Shown here piece by piece: positions 8,601-16,314 of a stretch of DNA of 64,000 nucleotides (the first letter of the stretch is position 1; each line of letters begins with the position of its first letter). The DNA comes from Streptomyces sp. NRRL WC-3742 (GTDB taxonomy: Bacteria; Actinomycetota; Actinomycetes; Streptomycetales; Streptomycetaceae): contig NZ_JOCF01000047.1 in assembly GCF_000720635.1 (NCBI RefSeq), forward strand, positions 48,096-112,095, written 5' to 3'. The position numbers were made by a program, and so were the translations under genes. Below the pieces are notes generated by a model. The model was not told where the DNA came from. It did not search any database and saw only the letters and a list, made by a program, of their open reading frames with translations.

Positions 8601-8628
8601 GTGCGCAGATCGATCAATAGTGCGCAGA
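8601..8628. promoter_or_regulatory. direct repeat upstream of the AbrB/PIN pair
   Basis: GTGCGCAGA is repeated exactly at 8601-8609 and 8620-8628, 19 bp apart, 44 bp before the antitoxin start. Such paired half-sites could be where the AbrB-type antitoxin binds its own promoter. Confidence 0.4.
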
Positions 8629-8671
8629 AATCCCCGTGGTCCACATTCTGGGAAGTGGGTACCCTGTGCTC

Positions 8672-8938
8672 ATGAGTGTCACAGGCGACCGCCCGGTGGA
8701 AGCCACGACCACGGTCGGGCACCGAGGGCGCATCATCCTGCCCGTCGCCATCCAGCGTGCCGCGCACATGCAGGAGGGCGCGCGCGTCCACCTGCGTGTG
8801 CTCGAGGACGGCGGCGTGATCATCGAGACCGCCGAGGACATCAAGCGCCGGCTGAAGTTCCGGCTCCCGGCCGGCGTCGACCTCGCGGCCGACGACCGCG
8901 CGGAAGCGGACGAGGACGAGGAGCGCGGCGCCGTATGA
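8672..8938 (+). CDS. AbrB/SpoVT-fold antitoxin
   Basis: 88-residue swapped-hairpin DNA-binding protein. Residues about 8-40 (VEATTTVGHRGRIILPVAIQ) form the AbrB-type strand-turn with the GRIILP core; the acidic tail (ADDRAEADEDEE) probably wraps the partner toxin. The ATG at 8672 is chosen because the conserved domain starts a few residues later. Its stop overlaps the start of the PIN gene by 4 nt (ATGA). A conserved pair of this type is a type II toxin-antitoxin module in which the antitoxin neutralises the RNase and represses the operon. Confidence 0.85.
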   Translation: MSVTGDRPVEATTTVGHRGRIILPVAIQRAAHMQEGARVHLRVLEDGGVIIETAEDIKRRLKFRLPAGVDLAADDRAEADEDEERGAV

Positions 8939-9393
8939 CCCGCCTTCTCGACGCGGGAGCGGTCCTCGCCTGGATGGCCGACGAGCCCGGAGCCGCCCAG
9001 GTCGAGGACGTCCTCGACGGCGCCCGGCTGCCCACCGTCTGCCTCACCGAGGTCCTGCGCCGCGCCCAGGCGTACGGACACCCCAGCCCGCCGCGCCGCA
9101 TCGCGGACGACCTGGTTGGCGCCGGCCTGGTCATCGTCGAGGACGTCACCCAGGCCGACGCCGTCCGGGCCGCCGAGCTGCGCCACCTCTCGTACGCCAC
9201 GAGATCCCGGTGGACCGAGGACGACCTGCGGCACATCAGGTCCGCCAGGCCCGGGACCCTGTCCACCGCCGACTCGCTGTGCATCGCCGTCGCCGAACGC
9301 CTCGACCTTCCCGTCCTGACCACGGATCGCGCCTGGTCGGTGGTCGAGCGCCTCGCCGGCGGCTTCCGGGCCGAGGTCGTACACATCCGCTAG
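8935..9393 (+). CDS. PIN-domain VapC-like toxin RNase
   Basis: 152-residue PIN-domain protein, expected to be a Mg-dependent ribonuclease. The acidic site is visible: Asp6 in RLLDAGAVLAWMADEPG, a Glu in LTEVLRRA near residue 40, and two aspartates in STADSLCIAVAERLDLPVLTTDRAW near residues 110-135. Starts with ATG overlapping the antitoxin stop, so the two proteins should be made in fixed ratio. Lies between the deoC operon and a PH-domain gene in otherwise conserved surroundings, so it may be a small insertion. Confidence 0.87.
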   Translation: MTRLLDAGAVLAWMADEPGAAQVEDVLDGARLPTVCLTEVLRRAQAYGHPSPPRRIADDLVGAGLVIVEDVTQADAVRAAELRHLSYATRSRWTEDDLRHIRSARPGTLSTADSLCIAVAERLDLPVLTTDRAWSVVERLAGGFRAEVVHIR

Positions 9394-9460
9394 GCGTTCG
9401 TCGTCGAACGGTGATCGTCGGGGCCTGTGGTCTCCCGCGGGCATGGGGCAGAATCAGGCC

Positions 9461-10138
9461 ATGACCCAATCCGACGGCGGGCCCCACCAGGGCCGGCCCG
9501 CTCCCGACGGGGACCAGGCGTACGCGGACCGCGTGTACCGCTCCGTCCCCGGTGTGATCACCGGCGTGATGCTGCTCGCCCTCGCCGCCTGGCTGATCGG
9601 CGACGCCGTGCTGAACGGGACGGGCAGGACCCCGTACGTGTCGCTCGCCGCCCTGCCGCTGTTCGCCGCCCCGGTGATCGCCTACACCCTGCGCCCGGTG
9701 GTGCGGGCGACCGCCGCCGGGCTGCTGGTGTGCAACCCGTGGCGCACGATCACCGCGCCCTGGGCCTCGGTGGACGCCCTGCGCGCCGGGTACTCGGTCG
9801 AGTTGCTCGCCGGCGGAAAGAAGTACCAGGTCTGGGCCGTGCCGGTGTCGCTGCGCCAGCGCAAGCGGGCCGGCCGGCTGCGGGCGGAGAACCAGGGCGG
9901 GGAGCACGCCTCCCGGGTCGGGATGATCTTCGGCCGCCAGGCCAACCCGGTGGTCGTCGGCTCCCCGGACCCGACGAAGGCGTGGTCCGATCAGGTGACC
10001 GCCGTGCTCCAGGAGATGGCCGAGCGCAAGGCCGGCGACCCGGCGGCCGCCGGGCCGGTCGTGGTGCGCTGGTGCTGGTGGCTGATCGCGCCGACGCTGA
10101 TCGGGCTGGTCGCGCTGATCACGGTGATCGCGGTCTGA
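9461..10138 (+). CDS. PH domain-containing membrane protein
   Basis: 225-residue integral membrane protein. Two transmembrane helices near residues 32-50 and 62-77 precede a bacterial PH-like domain (VRATAAGLLVCNPWRTITAPW, WASVDALRAGYSVEL), and a third helix closes the C-terminus (WCWWLIAPTLIGLVALITVIAV). The N-terminal 25 residues are polar and probably cytoplasmic. ATG 9461 is preferred over ATG 9443. Function unknown; bacterial PH-domain membrane proteins of this kind are common in actinobacteria. A strong terminator follows. Confidence 0.8.
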   Translation: MTQSDGGPHQGRPAPDGDQAYADRVYRSVPGVITGVMLLALAAWLIGDAVLNGTGRTPYVSLAALPLFAAPVIAYTLRPVVRATAAGLLVCNPWRTITAPWASVDALRAGYSVELLAGGKKYQVWAVPVSLRQRKRAGRLRAENQGGEHASRVGMIFGRQANPVVVGSPDPTKAWSDQVTAVLQEMAERKAGDPAAAGPVVVRWCWWLIAPTLIGLVALITVIAV

Positions 10139-10162
10139 CCGCTCTCGGAACGTACGTACGGA

Positions 10163-10193
10163 GAAGGGCCCGCCGAGTACCGGCGGGCCCTTC
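10163..10193. terminator. bidirectional hairpin terminator
   Basis: Perfect 13-bp stem (10163-10175 with 10181-10193) with 5-nt loop followed by TCC, between the convergent PH-domain and phosphohexomutase genes. Confidence 0.87.
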
Positions 10194-10207
10194 CGTCGTG
10201 GCGGGGG

Positions 10208-11926
10208 TCAGATCCCGGCGGCCGCGGCGAGGTCGCGCTTGATCGCGTCGAGCAGTTCGGCGGCCCGCGTACGGGCGGCGCCGAGGTCGGCGGCGGTGGC
10301 GACCGGGAGGACGACCTCCAGGTAGCACTTGAGCTTGGGCTCGGTGCCGGAGGGCCGGACCACGATCCGCGCGGAGCGCACGGCCTCGCCCTCCAGGTAG
10401 TAGCGCAGCCCGTCGGTGGGCGGCAGCTCGGCGGAGCCGGCGGACAGGTCGTCGGCGCGGGTGACGGCCAGGCCGGCCACGGCGGTCGGCGGCTGCTCGC
10501 GCAGGCGGCGCATGGCGTCGGCGATCAGCGAGAGGTCCTGGACGCGGACGGAGAGCTGGTCGGTGGCGTGCAGGCCGTGCTCCAGCGCCAGGTCGTCCAG
10601 CAGGTCGGTCAGGGTGCGGCCGGACTTCTTCAGGGTGGCGGCCAGTTCGGCGACGAGCAGGGCGGCGGTGACGCCGTCCTTGTCGCGCACGCCCTGCGGG
10701 TCGACGCAGTAGCCGAGCGCCTCCTCGTAGCCGTAGCGCAGGCCCTCGGCGCGGGAGAGCCACTTGAAGCCGGTCAGCGTCTCGGCGTAGTCCAGGCCCG
10801 CGGCCTCGGCGATCCGGCCGAGCAGGGTGGCGGAGACGATGGTGGTGGCGAAGGTGCCCTCGGCCTTCTTGGCGACGAGCGCCGAGCCGAGCAGCGCGCC
10901 GACCTCGTCGCCGCGCAGCATCCGCCAGCCGGAGGTGCCGTTGCCGGAGCCGGCCGCGTTGCCGTTGACGGGCACGGCCACCGCGCAGCGGTCGGCGTCC
11001 GGGTCGTTGGCGATCACGATGTCCGGGCCGACGGAGGCGGCGGTGCGGAAGGCGAGGTCCATCGCCCCCGGCTCCTCCGGGTTGGGGAAGGCGACGGTCG
11101 GGAAGTCGGGGTCGGGCTCGGCCTGTTCGGCGACGACGGTCGGCGCGGGGAAGCCGGCCCGGCGGAAGGCGGCGACGAGGGTGTCGCGGCCGACGCCGTG
11201 CATCGGGGTGTAGACCACGTCGAGGTCGCGCGGGCTGTGCTCGTCCACGATGCTGACGGCCCGGTCCAGGTACGCCTCGACGACCTCCTCGCCGAGCACC
11301 TCCCAGCCGCCGTCGGCGCGCGGGACGTCGTCCAGCGAGCCGATCGCGTCGATCTCGGCGGCGATCCCGGCGTCGGCCGGCGGGACGATCTGCGAGCCGT
11401 CGCCCAGGTAGACCTTGTAGCCGTTGTCCTGCGGCGGGTTGTGGCTCGCGGTGACGGTGACGCCGGCCGCCGCGCCCAGGTGGCGGACGGCGAAGGCGAG
11501 CACCGGGGTCGGCAGCGCGCGGGGCAGCAGCGCGGCGCGCAGGCCCGCGCCGACGACCACAGCGGCGGTGTCCCGGGCGAAGTCGTACGACTTGTGGCGG
11601 GCGTCGTAGCCGATGACGACCAGGTCGCCCAGGCCCTCCTTCTTCACGTACGCGACCAGGCCGGCGGCGGCCCGGATCACCACGGCGCGGTTCATCCGCA
11701 TCGGGCCGGCACCGAGCTCGCCGCGCAGGCCCGCGGTGCCGAACTGGAGGCGGTCGGCGAAGCGCCCGGCCAGCTCGGCCCAGGCGAGCTGGCCGTCCTC
11801 CTCGGCCCCGGGGGCCTCGGCCCGGGCCAGCAGGGCGGACAGTTCCTCGCGGGTCTGCGGGTCCGGGTCCTCGGCCAGCCAGGTCCGGGCCCGGGCGAGG
11901 AGGTCGGTGGTGGTTGCCTGCGTCAT
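10208..11926 (-). CDS. phosphopentomutase/phosphoglucomutase-type phospho-sugar mutase
   Basis: Alpha-D-phosphohexomutase family enzyme of 572 residues. The catalytic phosphoserine loop is TVTASHNPPQ near residue 150, preceded by the N-terminal substrate segment GTAGLRGELGAGPMRMN; the metal-binding loop NDPDADR and the C-terminal phosphate-binding RPSGTEPKLKCY are all present, so the enzyme should be active. The ATG at 11926 is preferred over 11941 because GGAG lies at good distance. In actinobacteria this subfamily is often named phosphomannomutase, but next to purine nucleoside phosphorylase and deoC it more likely interconverts pentose or hexose 1- and 6(5)-phosphates. It is the downstream neighbour of the phosphorylase, separated by a large terminator. 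Confidence 0.85.
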   Translation of the reverse strand: MTQATTTDLLARARTWLAEDPDPQTREELSALLARAEAPGAEEDGQLAWAELAGRFADRLQFGTAGLRGELGAGPMRMNRAVVIRAAAGLVAYVKKEGLGDLVVIGYDARHKSYDFARDTAAVVVGAGLRAALLPRALPTPVLAFAVRHLGAAAGVTVTASHNPPQDNGYKVYLGDGSQIVPPADAGIAAEIDAIGSLDDVPRADGGWEVLGEEVVEAYLDRAVSIVDEHSPRDLDVVYTPMHGVGRDTLVAAFRRAGFPAPTVVAEQAEPDPDFPTVAFPNPEEPGAMDLAFRTAASVGPDIVIANDPDADRCAVAVPVNGNAAGSGNGTSGWRMLRGDEVGALLGSALVAKKAEGTFATTIVSATLLGRIAEAAGLDYAETLTGFKWLSRAEGLRYGYEEALGYCVDPQGVRDKDGVTAALLVAELAATLKKSGRTLTDLLDDLALEHGLHATDQLSVRVQDLSLIADAMRRLREQPPTAVAGLAVTRADDLSAGSAELPPTDGLRYYLEGEAVRSARIVVRPSGTEPKLKCYLEVVLPVATAADLGAARTRAAELLDAIKRDLAAAAGI

Positions 11927-12005
11927 GGTCTGCAGCTCCATCGGGAAGTGCGTCGGTGGGTCGGCCGGAGGGTTCCGCGCGATGAGAAAGGGGTGTGCAC
12001 ATGCG

Positions 12006-12060
12006 GACGGGGCCCACGGGAGGGCGTGATCAGCGGATCACGCCGCCCGTGGGCCCCGTC
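12006..12060. terminator. long hairpin terminator after purine nucleoside phosphorylase
   Basis: 15-bp outer stem (12006-12020 with 12046-12060) stacked on a 9-bp inner stem (GGCGTGATC with GATCACGCC) with a small asymmetric bulge and an AGCG loop. Confidence 0.87.
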
Positions 12061-12085
12061 TCATGCATTCTGCGCCTGGAGGGCG

Positions 12086-12907
12086 TCAGATCCGCTCAAG
12101 GACCTTCGCCAGCAGCTCGCCCATGCGCTCGGCGGAAGCCTTGCCGGCCTCCAGGACCTCGGCGTGGTTGAGCGGCTCGCCGGTGATGCCGGCGGCCAGG
12201 TTGGTGACCAGGGAGATGCCGAGCACCTCGGCGCCGGCCTCGCGGGCGGCGATGGCCTCCAGGGTGGTGGACATGCCGACCAGCTCGCCGCCGATGACCC
12301 GGGCCATGTTGACCTCGGCCGGGGTCTCGTAGTGCGGGCCGCGGAACTGGACGTAGACGGCCTCGTCCAGGGTCGGGTCGACCTCGCGGCACAGGGTGCG
12401 CAGCCGCTTGGAGTACAGGTCGGTGAGGTCGACGAAGTTGGCGCCGACGATCGGGGAGTCCCCGGTCAGGTTGATGTGGTCGCTGATCAGCACCGGCTGG
12501 CCCGGGGTCCAGCCCTGGCGCAGGCCGCCGCAGCCGTTGGTCAGCACGATGATCCCGCAGCCGGCCGCGGCGGCGGTGCGCACGCCGTGGACGACGGTGG
12601 CGACGCCGTGACCCTCGTAGTAGTGGTTGCGGCCGAGGAAGATCAGGGCGCGCTTGTCGCCGATCTTCACCGAGCGGATCGTACCGGCGTGTCCGGCGAC
12701 GGACGGGGCGGGGAAGCCCGGGAGGTCGGTGACCGGGAACTCGGCCACGGTCTCGCCCAGGGCGTCGGCGGCCGGCACCCAGCCGGAGCCCATCACCAGG
12801 GCGACGTCGTGCCGCTCGGCACCGGTCAGCTCGCGCAGGCGCGCGGCGGCGGCCTGGGCGGCGGCGTAGGGGTCGGTGGAGACGACCGACTGAGGAGTTG
12901 CGTTCAC
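12086..12907 (-). CDS. purine-nucleoside phosphorylase
   Basis: Cleaves purine (deoxy)ribonucleosides with phosphate to the base and pentose 1-phosphate. The 273-residue protein is of the trimeric class (PNP/MTAP family): VMGSGWVP phosphate loop, [18 protein letters not shown], the base-binding [11 protein letters not shown] and [14 protein letters not shown] are visible. Translation starts at GTG 12907. A CTACGCGCGTAG palindrome lies 25 bp upstream, the same motif as at deoC, suggesting joint control of nucleoside catabolism. Confidence 0.93.
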   Translation of the reverse strand: MNATPQSVVSTDPYAAAQAAAARLRELTGAERHDVALVMGSGWVPAADALGETVAEFPVTDLPGFPAPSVAGHAGTIRSVKIGDKRALIFLGRNHYYEGHGVATVVHGVRTAAAAGCGIIVLTNGCGGLRQGWTPGQPVLISDHINLTGDSPIVGANFVDLTDLYSKRLRTLCREVDPTLDEAVYVQFRGPHYETPAEVNMARVIGGELVGMSTTLEAIAAREAGAEVLGISLVTNLAAGITGEPLNHAEVLEAGKASAERMGELLAKVLERI

Positions 12908-12932
12908 GCGTCCGAGGATAGACGGGAATCGG

Positions 12933-12944
12933 CTACGCGCGTAG
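12933..12944. promoter_or_regulatory. palindromic operator candidate upstream of purine nucleoside phosphorylase
   Basis: CTACGCGCGTAG, identical to the deoC-upstream palindrome, 25 bp before the start codon. Confidence 0.6.
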
Positions 12945-13042
12945 AAAATCGAGCGCGGCTTGCCGGATCGTTACCCGGTTGACCCGAAAGTACAGCTCGG
13001 TGGCGCTTTTCGGGTGACGCGACCGTCCGGACGTACGAGAAC

Positions 13043-13480
13043 TCAGCAGGGCCGGCGGCGAAGATCGAGTACGTAGTCGTCGGGGGCGCCCGCGCTCTCG
13101 GCGGCGTCGGCGATCAGGCCGAGGTAGCGGGCGGCGGGCAGGCCCCCCTCGTAGTCGTTGAGGACGTACGTCCAGACCTGGATGTCGCCCTCCAGGGTGT
13201 GCGCCCGCAGCTTGGTCTTGCGGTAGATGCCGAGCTGCACGCCCTCCCAGCGGTCCAGGCCCTCCTCGTCCATCGGCGCGATCTCGTACAGCGCGACGAA
13301 GACCTGCTCCTTCTCGTCCTCCACGACGGTGGCCAACGAGCCCTCCCAGCCCAGCTGTTCGCCGCCGAAGGTGAGCCGCCAGCCGTCCAGCCAGCCGGTG
13401 CCGCGCAGCGGGGAGTGCGGGGCGCGGCGGGTCATCTGCCGGGCATCGAGGTTCGTGGCATACGCGGCGTAGAGGGGCAT
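13043..13480 (-). CDS. gamma-glutamylcyclotransferase-like protein
   Basis: 145-residue GGCT/AIG2-fold protein. The N-terminal YAAYATNL is the family's substrate-binding turn, and the acidic ALYEIAPMDEEGLDRWEG segment supplies the conserved glutamate expected to act as general base. Family members convert gamma-glutamyl dipeptides to 5-oxoproline, but many bacterial ones have unknown substrates. ATG 13480 gives a typical length. It ends 99 nt before the palindrome of the phosphorylase gene and is on the same strand. Confidence 0.82.
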   Translation of the reverse strand: MPLYAAYATNLDARQMTRRAPHSPLRGTGWLDGWRLTFGGEQLGWEGSLATVVEDEKEQVFVALYEIAPMDEEGLDRWEGVQLGIYRKTKLRAHTLEGDIQVWTYVLNDYEGGLPAARYLGLIADAAESAGAPDDYVLDLRRRPC

Positions 13481-13586
13481 GGGGGTCAGAGTAGCCCGGC
13501 TGGGTGGGTGTGACGCATGTCCGGTACACGTCCTCACCTCCGACCCCGGCGTGGCGGCGATCCCGGCGTGCGGGACAATGGGTGGC

Positions 13587-15029
13587 GTGACTCGGATCGT
13601 GATCATCGGTGGCGGACCCGGCGGCTACGAGGCGGCGCTGGTGGCCGCCCAGCTCGGCGCGGAGGTGACCGTCGTCGACCGCGACGGTCTGGGCGGATCG
13701 GCGGTCCTGACGGACTGCGTGCCGTCGAAGACCCTCATCGCGACCGCGGAGGTGATGACCACCTTCGACAGCTCGTACCAGGAGCTCGGCATCACCGTCC
13801 AGGACGGCGCGGCGCGCGAGCAGGGCGAGAAGGTCGTGGGCGTGGACCTCGGCAAGGTCAACCGCCGTGTGAAGCGACTGGCCATCGCGCAGTCCCACGA
13901 CATCACCCAGTCCGTCACCCGTGCCGGGGTCACGGTGCTGCGCGGCCGCGGCCGGCTCGGCTCCGGCGGGCAGGCCGTGGACGGCTCCCGCGAGGTGCTG
14001 GTGGACGGCCCGGACGGCTCGGTGCAGTCGCTGCGCGCCGACGCGGTGCTGATCGCCACCGGCGCGCACCCGCGCGAGGTGCCCGACGCCACGCCGGACG
14101 GCGAGCGCATCCTCACCTGGACGCAGGTGTACGACCTGGAGGAGCTGCCCCGCGAGCTGATCGTGGTCGGCTCCGGCGTCACCGGCGCCGAGTTCGCCGG
14201 CGCCTACCAGGCGCTCGGCTCCAAGGTCACGCTGGTCTCCAGCCGTGACCGGGTGCTGCCGGGCGAGGACCCGGACGCCGCCGAGGTGCTGGAGGACGTC
14301 TTCCGCCGCCGCGGCATGAACGTGATGAGCCGCTCCCGGGCCGAGAGCGCCAAGCGCATCGGCGACCGGGTCGAGGTGACCCTCTCGGACGGCAAGGTCA
14401 TCGAGGGCACCCACTGTCTGATGGCGGTCGGCTCGATCCCCAACACGGCCGAGATGGGCCTGGAGGAGGCCGGGGTCAAGCTCAACGACTGGGGCCAGAT
14501 CCAGGTCGACCGGGTCTCGCGCACCAGCGCCCCCGGCGTCTACGCGGCCGGTGACTGCACCGGCGTCTTCATGCTCGCCTCGGTGGCGGCCATGCAGGGC
14601 CGGATCGCGATGTACCACGCGCTGGGCGACGCGGTGCAGCCGCTGAACCTCAAGACCGTGGCCTCCAACGTCTTCACCGACCCGGAGATCGCCACCGTCG
14701 GCTACACCGCCGCCGACGTGGAGTGCGGCAAGATGGACGCCGTCGTCGTCAAGCTCCCGCTGCGCGGCAACCCCCGCGCGAAGATGCAGGGCATCCGGGA
14801 CGGCTTCGTGAAGCTGTTCTGCCGCCCGGGCACCGGCATCGTGGTCGGCGGCGTGGTCGTCGCCCCGCGTGCGAGCGAGCTGATCCACCCGATCTCGCTC
14901 GCGGTGGACGCCAATCTGACGGTCGAACAGGTGGCCAGCGCCTTCACCGTCTACCCGTCCGTCTCCGGATCGACCGCCGAGGCGGCCCGGCAGCTGCACA
15001 TCCGCAAGCGGGCCGACGGCGAATCCTGA
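13587..15029 (+). CDS. NAD(P)H-quinone reductase of the LpdA type (disulfide reductase-like flavoprotein)
   Basis: 480-residue flavoprotein with the FAD-binding GGGPGGYEAALVAAQLG at the N-terminus, a second Rossmann motif VVGSGVTGAEFAGAY, and the FAD-contacting GVYAAGDCTG. It looks like lipoamide dehydrogenase, but the redox site reads GGSAVLTDCVPSKT: only one of the two cysteines of CxxxxC is left. That matches mycobacterial LpdA, which is an NAD(P)H-quinone reductase and not a lipoamide dehydrogenase. GTG 13587 is chosen; ATG 13578 three codons earlier is an alternative. The gene is divergent from the cyclotransferase gene, 106 nt away. Confidence 0.88.
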   Translation: MTRIVIIGGGPGGYEAALVAAQLGAEVTVVDRDGLGGSAVLTDCVPSKTLIATAEVMTTFDSSYQELGITVQDGAAREQGEKVVGVDLGKVNRRVKRLAIAQSHDITQSVTRAGVTVLRGRGRLGSGGQAVDGSREVLVDGPDGSVQSLRADAVLIATGAHPREVPDATPDGERILTWTQVYDLEELPRELIVVGSGVTGAEFAGAYQALGSKVTLVSSRDRVLPGEDPDAAEVLEDVFRRRGMNVMSRSRAESAKRIGDRVEVTLSDGKVIEGTHCLMAVGSIPNTAEMGLEEAGVKLNDWGQIQVDRVSRTSAPGVYAAGDCTGVFMLASVAAMQGRIAMYHALGDAVQPLNLKTVASNVFTDPEIATVGYTAADVECGKMDAVVVKLPLRGNPRAKMQGIRDGFVKLFCRPGTGIVVGGVVVAPRASELIHPISLAVDANLTVEQVASAFTVYPSVSGSTAEAARQLHIRKRADGES

Positions 15030-15047
15030 GCTCAAGGGGCACAGTTG

Positions 15048-15075
15048 AGGGCGGTCACCGGAAGGTGGCCGCCCT
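15048..15075 (+). terminator. hairpin terminator
   Basis: 12-bp stem (15048-15059 with 15064-15075, one T-G pair), GGAA loop and TTTCG tail, 19 nt after the quinone reductase gene. Confidence 0.82.
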
Positions 15076-15230
15076 TTCGCGCACGACGGACCGTCACCCG
15101 GACGGCGGGCGCAGCCCCGGCTTGCTGACGGCGCGTATTGTACGGTCACGCGCCGCTCGTGCGTGAGCATTTCCCGCTACCAGCTGCAAACGCATGAAAG
15201 CAGACGGTCACGCAGGTTACCGTCAGTTCT

Positions 15231-16226
15231 GTGTTTGCTGCAGAACGTCGCCAGTTGATCCTCGAAATGGTGCGCGCCAACGGAGCCGTCTCGCTCCGGG
15301 AGTTGGCCCGCGTCGTCCAGACCTCCGAAGTGACCGTGCGTCGTGACGTACGGGCGCTGGAGGCAGAAGGGCTCCTCGACCGCCGTCACGGCGGCGCGGT
15401 GCTCCCCGGCGGCTTCAGCCGCGAACCCGGCTACCCGCAGAAGACCCACCTGTCCGCGGCGGAGAAGAGCGCCATCGCGGACCTCGCCGCCTCGCTGGTG
15501 GAGGAGGGGGACGCGGTGGTGGTCGGCGCCGGTACCACCACCCAGGAGCTGGCCCGCAGACTCGCGCGGGTGCCCGGCCTGACGGTGGTCACCAACTCGC
15601 TGCTCGTCGCCCAGGCACTGGCGCACGCCAACCGGGTCGAGGTGGTGATGACCGGCGGCACCCTGCGCGGCTCCAACTACGCGCTGGTGGGCAGCGGCGC
15701 GGAACAGGCGCTGCAGGGGCTGAGGGTCACCAAAGCCTTCATCTCCGGCAGCGGGCTGACGGCCGAGCGCGGGCTGTCGACCGCGAACATGCTGTCCGCG
15801 AGCGTGGACCGGGCCATGGTGCTGGCGGCCGCCGAGGTCATCGTCCTCGCCGACCACACCAAGCTCGGCGCGGCCGGCATGTTCCAGACCGTCGCCACCG
15901 ACGCCATCACCCGGCTCGTCACCGACGAGCAGGCCACCGCGGACGACGCCACCGCCCGGGAACTGGACGCGCTGGCCGACTGCGGGGTGCAGATCGATCT
16001 GGCACCCCTGGGCGGCGGCGCGGGCGGCAGCGACGCCCCCGTCCACGGCACCGGCAGCGGGCCCGTCCACCAGACGCAGCCCGGCCCGATGGCCCGCCGC
16101 TCGGGCCCGCCGCCCGGCGGCGCCCCGCTGCCCGGCCAGCGCCGCCCGGGCGCGCACGGCGGACCGGTCGGCCCGGGCGGGATGCCCGTGCGGATGGCCG
16201 AGCTGGGGCTGCAGCGCGGGCGCTGA
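15231..16226 (+). CDS. DeoR-family transcriptional regulator
   Basis: 331-residue regulator. The N-terminal winged helix-turn-helix (ERRQLILEMVRANGAVSLRE, then TSEVTVRRDVRALEAEGLL and RHGGAV) is the DeoR signature, followed by the sugar-phosphate isomerase-like effector domain (VVVGAGTTTQELARRL, GSGLTAERGLSTANM, LADHTKLG). The C-terminal 75 residues are Pro/Gly-rich and probably disordered, an extension not seen in most members. Start is GTG 15231. The effector is likely a phosphorylated sugar. It stands in the nucleoside/carboxylase region, but no target can be assigned from sequence. Confidence 0.88.
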   Translation: MFAAERRQLILEMVRANGAVSLRELARVVQTSEVTVRRDVRALEAEGLLDRRHGGAVLPGGFSREPGYPQKTHLSAAEKSAIADLAASLVEEGDAVVVGAGTTTQELARRLARVPGLTVVTNSLLVAQALAHANRVEVVMTGGTLRGSNYALVGSGAEQALQGLRVTKAFISGSGLTAERGLSTANMLSASVDRAMVLAAAEVIVLADHTKLGAAGMFQTVATDAITRLVTDEQATADDATARELDALADCGVQIDLAPLGGGAGGSDAPVHGTGSGPVHQTQPGPMARRSGPPPGGAPLPGQRRPGAHGGPVGPGGMPVRMAELGLQRGR

Positions 16227-16240
16227 GCGCCGAACGGGAG

Positions 16241-16281
16241 CGGCCGGCCCGCACACCCCGGTGGGGTGTACGGACCGGCCG
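16241..16281. terminator. hairpin between convergent deoR-type and accA2 genes
   Basis: Imperfect stem: CGGCCGG at 16241-16247 pairs with CCGGCCG at 16275-16281, with an inner ACACCCC/GGGGTGT stem and a short loop. Confidence 0.7.
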
Positions 16282-16314
16282 TGGAAACCGTCCTGCGTCA
16301 GTCCTCGGTCCCGC

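Noticed and set aside
10568..12982. 804-codon frame antisense to the phosphohexomutase and phosphorylase genes
   Set aside because: Spans two clear enzymes on the other strand and a terminator; composition is that of a shadow frame.
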